The position numbers and the translations under genes were made by a program. 10,167 nt of DNA from Coxiellaceae bacterium (GTDB lineage Bacteria; Pseudomonadota; Gammaproteobacteria; GCA-013414725): positions 1,004,670 to 1,014,836 of the forward strand of contig CP058706.1 in the NCBI GenBank assembly GCA_013414725.1, read 5' to 3'. Under the pieces are notes generated by a model, which was not told the DNA's origin, searched no databases, and saw nothing but the letters and a program-made list of their open reading frames with translations. This document shows positions 7,682-10,167 of this stretch, in pieces (position 1 is the stretch's first letter; every line of letters begins with the position of its first letter).

Positions 7682-8795
7682 TTAGGCGTTGAAACTTACC
7701 ATTTCTTCTGAAGTTAAAGTTGCCCTACCAAGGTTAATATGTTTTGTCTTGTCTTTTAAAGATTGCGTAATTTCACTCTTATAGGTTTCAATATTTTCAG
7801 GGATGATAGTAATTTTGTATTGTCTTAGAATTTGCTTGCAAGCGCTTGCCATAGCTTCTATATATTGCTTTTTAGGCTTTGGTTCGAGTTCGTCAATGGA
7901 AATTTTGGCTTCAGTTAAAATAGCATTAAAGGCGTCACTCCACTTGATATCAGAGAGTGTTGTTTCAGAAATTTCTGTTACTTTTAACCCATTTAAGAAG
8001 ATATATAAGTTCGGATTTTTGTTGCGTAATAAGACTTGTTCATCACGATAACTTAAATATCGACGCATTCCCAAAATCCTGCGCCCACTAATGCGCCAAA
8101 ACTCACGGCTCCAGCAATGACACCACCAATAACAGAGGCAGGTACTTTATTTTTCTGATCATCAATAAAGGTGACATCAGTACTGCTGATTTGGCTGGTA
8201 CAATCTTGCCAATCAGTTTGCGTTGTGTTAATGGGCGGACAGTCTGGTGTTTTAACGATTAGCTTAATTGTGGGTGCTTCGTGATTGTCGTCAGACTTAA
8301 AATAAATTTGATTTTTCTTATTAATATCTTCTTGAGTAAAAGTCCTAATATCTTGATTAGTTTGATTACCAAAGTATCCGTGAGTTGGGCTGCCAACAAC
8401 TTGAAACACAAGGTTGCTTTGTTCAGTCACATTATATCCAGAGTAATAGGAATTTAACTCATCCGGGCCCAAAATTCTGTTTCACCGTTATGGATCTCGA
8501 GTTTGTTTTTAATGATTGTTGGGGCTGTTGTTTGTTTGTAAGCACTCTTTGCTTCTGTAATCAACTGAGATAATTGAGCATCGGTAATAAGACGGTAGCT
8601 GTTAACAGAAGCTCCCGCTAACGCAGTTGTATCTTGTGGCGCTGCATCGATTTGTGTAACATCTTCTTGTTTAAATAATTTGTTAAGGCCCCAGACTAAG
8701 GCAGTACCTCCGCTCAGCAAAAATAATATTTTAGAACCATTGATTAGCGTTCTGATCAACGAGAAACCTGGTTGAGTTTGTTCAGTTCTTGCCAT
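7682..8795 (-). CDS. two-TM membrane protein with cadherin/CSPG-like extracytoplasmic repeat, about 371 aa after correction
   Basis: Three frames (8454-8795, 8053-8472, 7682-8074) form one gene if a base is restored within 8465-8474 and within 8070-8076. A positively charged N-terminus precedes TM1 (about residues 23-41). The middle contains LVFQVVGSPTHGYF and FTQEDI...IYFKSDD, the pattern of CSPG/cadherin-like repeats found in large adhesins (about 115-190), then two cysteines that could pair. TM2 (about 219-241) is glycine-rich with GxxxG-type spacing (IGGVIAGAVSFGALVGAGF), followed by RRYLSYR, so both ends should be cytoplasmic and the repeat periplasmic. A cytoplasmic helical domain of about 120 residues ends the protein. 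GAAAGGAGG at 8801-8809 is a strong ribosome-binding site five bases before the ATG and fixes the start. The gene precedes the giant gene by 22 bp. Function unknown; it could anchor or sense for its partner. Confidence 0.75.
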
Positions 8796-8800
8796 GATTG

Positions 8801-8809
8801 CCTCCTTTC
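8801..8809 (-). promoter_or_regulatory. strong Shine-Dalgarno of the two-TM protein gene
   Basis: The minus strand reads GAAAGGAGG, five bases before the ATG at 8793-8795. It is the best ribosome-binding site in the minus-strand block and marks the true translational entry of this two-gene unit. No comparable site precedes any of the apparent internal starts downstream. Confidence 0.85.
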
Positions 8810-8837
8810 TAGTCGATGACTGTTTGTTGGGGTGCAG

Positions 8838-8843
8838 AGTATA
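8838..8843 (-). promoter_or_regulatory. candidate -10 element for the minus-strand operon
   Basis: TATACT on the minus strand matches the sigma-70 -10 consensus at five of six positions and would give a leader of about 35 bases before the ATG at 8795. The sequence 17-18 bases upstream is T-rich and only a poor -35 match, so the promoter is tentative. Confidence 0.35.
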
Positions 8844-8998
8844 GTAGAAATTTCTGTTTAAAGAAATACGTAAAGCATAAAGATATTATCGCTGCTGAGA
8901 CTGTGGGTTTCGCTTTTGCCAAGCTAGAAACTTTCGATTTTATATTGTTGTTGGTATGATTTCAATATAACATAAATTACTAGACCAGATTAGCCGAT

Positions 8999-9004
8999 TA
9001 TAAA
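8999..9004 (+). promoter_or_regulatory. candidate -10 element for the carbonic anhydrase-copB unit
   Basis: TATAAA matches the -10 consensus at five of six positions, and TTACTA 16 bases upstream is a weak -35. An alternative pair is TTGTTG (8948-8953) with CATAAA (8971-8976) at 17 bp. AGAGGG at 9023-9028 is a modest ribosome-binding site four bases before the ATG at 9033. No clear metal-regulator operator was recognised in 8810-9032. Confidence 0.3.
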
Positions 9005-9032
9005 GGAACATTATTTTTTATCAGAGGGATTT

Positions 9033-9791
9033 ATGGCATTTGATTGGATTTCTAAATGTGCTACTTCACGCAATGCTCTAAGGTTAGGCTTATTGAGTTG
9101 TATCTTGTGGCCACTATTGGTTTTGGCAGAGAATTGGAGTTATCAAGGCAATACCGGTCCGCGTCACTGGGGGCGTCTTCATAAGGAATTTAAATTATGC
9201 CTTCATGGGCAGCAACAATCTCCCATTGATATTCATACCAAAACAGCTAAACATGCCAATGATAACCTCATTTTTCATTATGCTGCAGCCAATTTTAGCA
9301 AAAATGCAGTGGGTGATAAGTTATTTACTCTGTCTAATGCTAGAAATTATGTGTTGTTTAACAATGAACAATTTTTTTAGAAAGCATTCAAATGCGTACT
9401 CCGAGTGAACACGAAATCGATGATAAGCAGCGTGAGATGGAAGTACAATTGTTGCATAAAAATCATCAAGATCAATGGCTAATTGTGAGTGTGCTTATCA
9501 AGCCTGGGCATAGTAATGTTTTTTTGACAGAACTGTGGCATCATTCTGTAACAAATAAACAGAAATATGTACATTTAAATCCGTTTAAACTAATCCCAGC
9601 GAAGAAAACTCATTATGTCTATCTTGGGTCCTTGACAACGCCACCTTGCAGTGAAGGGGTTATTTGGATAGTAATGGCGACACCGCTGACTGCTTCACCG
9701 CACCAAATTCAATATTTTAAAAAATGTGATTAAATATAATGCTAGGCCATTACAAAATTTGAATAAGCGAGAAATTTATCAGAGTTTGTAA
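9033..9791 (+). CDS. secreted alpha-carbonic anhydrase-like protein lacking all zinc ligands (two frame lesions)
   Basis: A signal peptide with a basic n-region and hydrophobic core ends at LLVLA (cleavage after about residue 32), so the product is periplasmic or secreted. NWSYQG, GPRHWG, CLHGQQQSPIDI and GSLTTPPCSEGVIW are signatures of alpha-carbonic anhydrases, with both cysteines of the usual disulfide. The literal frame stops at 9380. Restoring one T in the run 9372-9378 gives FFLESIQMRTPSEHEI, the family's central strand. A second lesion at 9719-9724 hides the usual end YNARPLQ...REIYQSL. The total is about 252 residues, normal for the family. In active enzymes the central strand is H-x-H-T-P-S-E-H and the later strand E-x-H-x-x-H. 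Here the three ligand positions are Q120, R122 and Q139, so the protein should not bind zinc or hydrate CO2. It lies 14 bp before copB. It may be a pseudoenzyme or a decaying gene. Confidence 0.85.
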
Positions 9792-9805
9792 ATAAGGTAG
9801 GGTGA

Positions 9806-10167
9806 ATGATGCAATGCCATAATACTAACCATGTGATTGATCGGCATGCTGCAACATCTCATAGTCATATGTTGCAAGAGTTTCAACGTCGCTTTGCTGT
9901 TTGCATTATTCTGACATTGCCAGTAGTTTTCTTGACTCCGATGATCCAGCAATGGTTGCATATTGATTGGTTGTTGCCTAAAAATAATATTGTCCTATGG
10001 TTGCTTTCTAGCGTTATTTATTTTTATGGTGGCTGGCCGTTTTTATCGGGCATGTATGCGGAGATAAAACAGAAGCGCCCAGGCATGATGACATTAATCG
10101 CCTTAGCTATTTCTGTGGCTTATATCTATAGTGCATTAGTGGTCTTTGGCTTGCCTGGCCCAATCTT
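9806..10167 (+). CDS. copB: CopB-type copper/silver-exporting P-type ATPase (N-terminal part)
   Basis: The frame is open to the window end (about 120 codons of roughly 650-750 in the full enzyme). It begins with a His-rich metal-sensing tail (H5, H9, H14, H19, H21) rather than a CxxC heavy-metal domain, which is typical of CopB-like P1B-ATPases. SHSHMLQEFQRRF is followed by membrane helices at about 30-47, 62-80 and 93-116, with YGGWPFL and KQKRPGMMTLIALAISVAY as strong family signatures. The phosphorylation site DKTGT and the CPH metal site lie beyond the window. AAGGTAGGG precedes the start; a second ATG directly follows the first, so either codon may be used. It exports Cu(+)/Cu(2+) or Ag(+) from the cytosol. 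The 14-bp gap to the carbonic anhydrase-like gene suggests co-transcription. Confidence 0.93.
   Translation, partial: MMQCHNTNHVIDRHAATSHSHMLQEFQRRFAVCIILTLPVVFLTPMIQQWLHIDWLLPKNNIVLWLLSSVIYFYGGWPFLSGMYAEIKQKRPGMMTLIALAISVAYIYSALVVFGLPGPI

Larger units (their letters stand above)
8810..9032. other. divergent intergenic region
   Basis: This non-coding, AT-rich stretch separates the minus-strand two-gene unit from the plus-strand carbonic anhydrase-copB unit and must hold promoters for both. Apart from the two weak -10 candidates described separately, I see no tRNA, no rho-independent terminator, no long inverted repeat and no recognisable riboswitch. Confidence 0.6.

Noticed and set aside
8053..8472. 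Programmed -1 ribosomal frameshifting in the membrane-protein gene
   Set aside because: In the literal reading frame the sites read TTT TGG G rather than an X XXY YYZ heptamer, and no stimulatory hairpin is evident; around twenty similar lesions downstream make a programmed event at every one implausible.
9033..9130. Lipoprotein signal in the carbonic anhydrase-like protein (LLSC)
   Set aside because: The hydrophobic core continues well beyond the cysteine to LLVLA, which fits ordinary signal peptidase I cleavage better.
1..10167. CRISPR array, tRNA, rRNA or insertion sequence
   Set aside because: No regularly spaced repeats, cloverleaf-like sequence, transposase motifs or terminal inverted repeats were recognised on either strand.

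Overview
The window is AT-rich bacterial DNA. Its eukaryote-like repeat proteins (ankyrin, leucine-rich and WD40-type repeats, and two kinase-like cores in one giant product) suggest an intracellular gammaproteobacterium of the Legionellales type (Legionella, Coxiella, Berkiella or Rickettsiella relatives). This lineage call is an inference from gene content only.

Layout. (1) 1-1050, + strand: the C-terminal part of an ABC exporter, cut by the window edge. (2) 1066-7659, - strand: read literally, this is a dozen or more short overlapping frames. When one missing base is restored at about nineteen short homopolymers, and one surplus base removed at another, the whole stretch becomes one open frame of about 2,203 codons with no internal stop. 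It encodes, in order, a coiled coil, kinase-like core 1, a helical linker, ankyrin-type repeats, kinase-like core 2, leucine-rich repeats, a probable seven-bladed WD40-like propeller and a Ser/Thr/Pro-rich tail. (3) 7682-8795, - strand: a two-TM protein with a cadherin/CSPG-like extracytoplasmic repeat, broken twice. It lies 22 bp upstream of the giant gene and is probably co-transcribed with it. (4) 8796-9032: a divergent promoter region. (5) 9033-9791, + strand: a secreted alpha-carbonic-anhydrase fold protein, broken twice, in which all three zinc-binding histidines are replaced. (6) 9806-10167, + strand: the N-terminus of a CopB-type copper/silver P-type ATPase, 14 bp after the carbonic anhydrase gene and cut by the window edge.

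Main message. What looks like gene debris from 1.1 to 8.8 kb is best read as a two-gene module: a membrane protein plus a ~2,200-residue multidomain kinase-like scaffold. Nearly all lesions are single-base changes in homopolymers and no nonsense mutations are needed. This fits homopolymer errors in the assembly, or slippage-tolerated runs, better than old pseudogenes. The exporter and copB parts need no correction. All frame corrections were made by eye, and domain calls come from motif recognition without a profile search.
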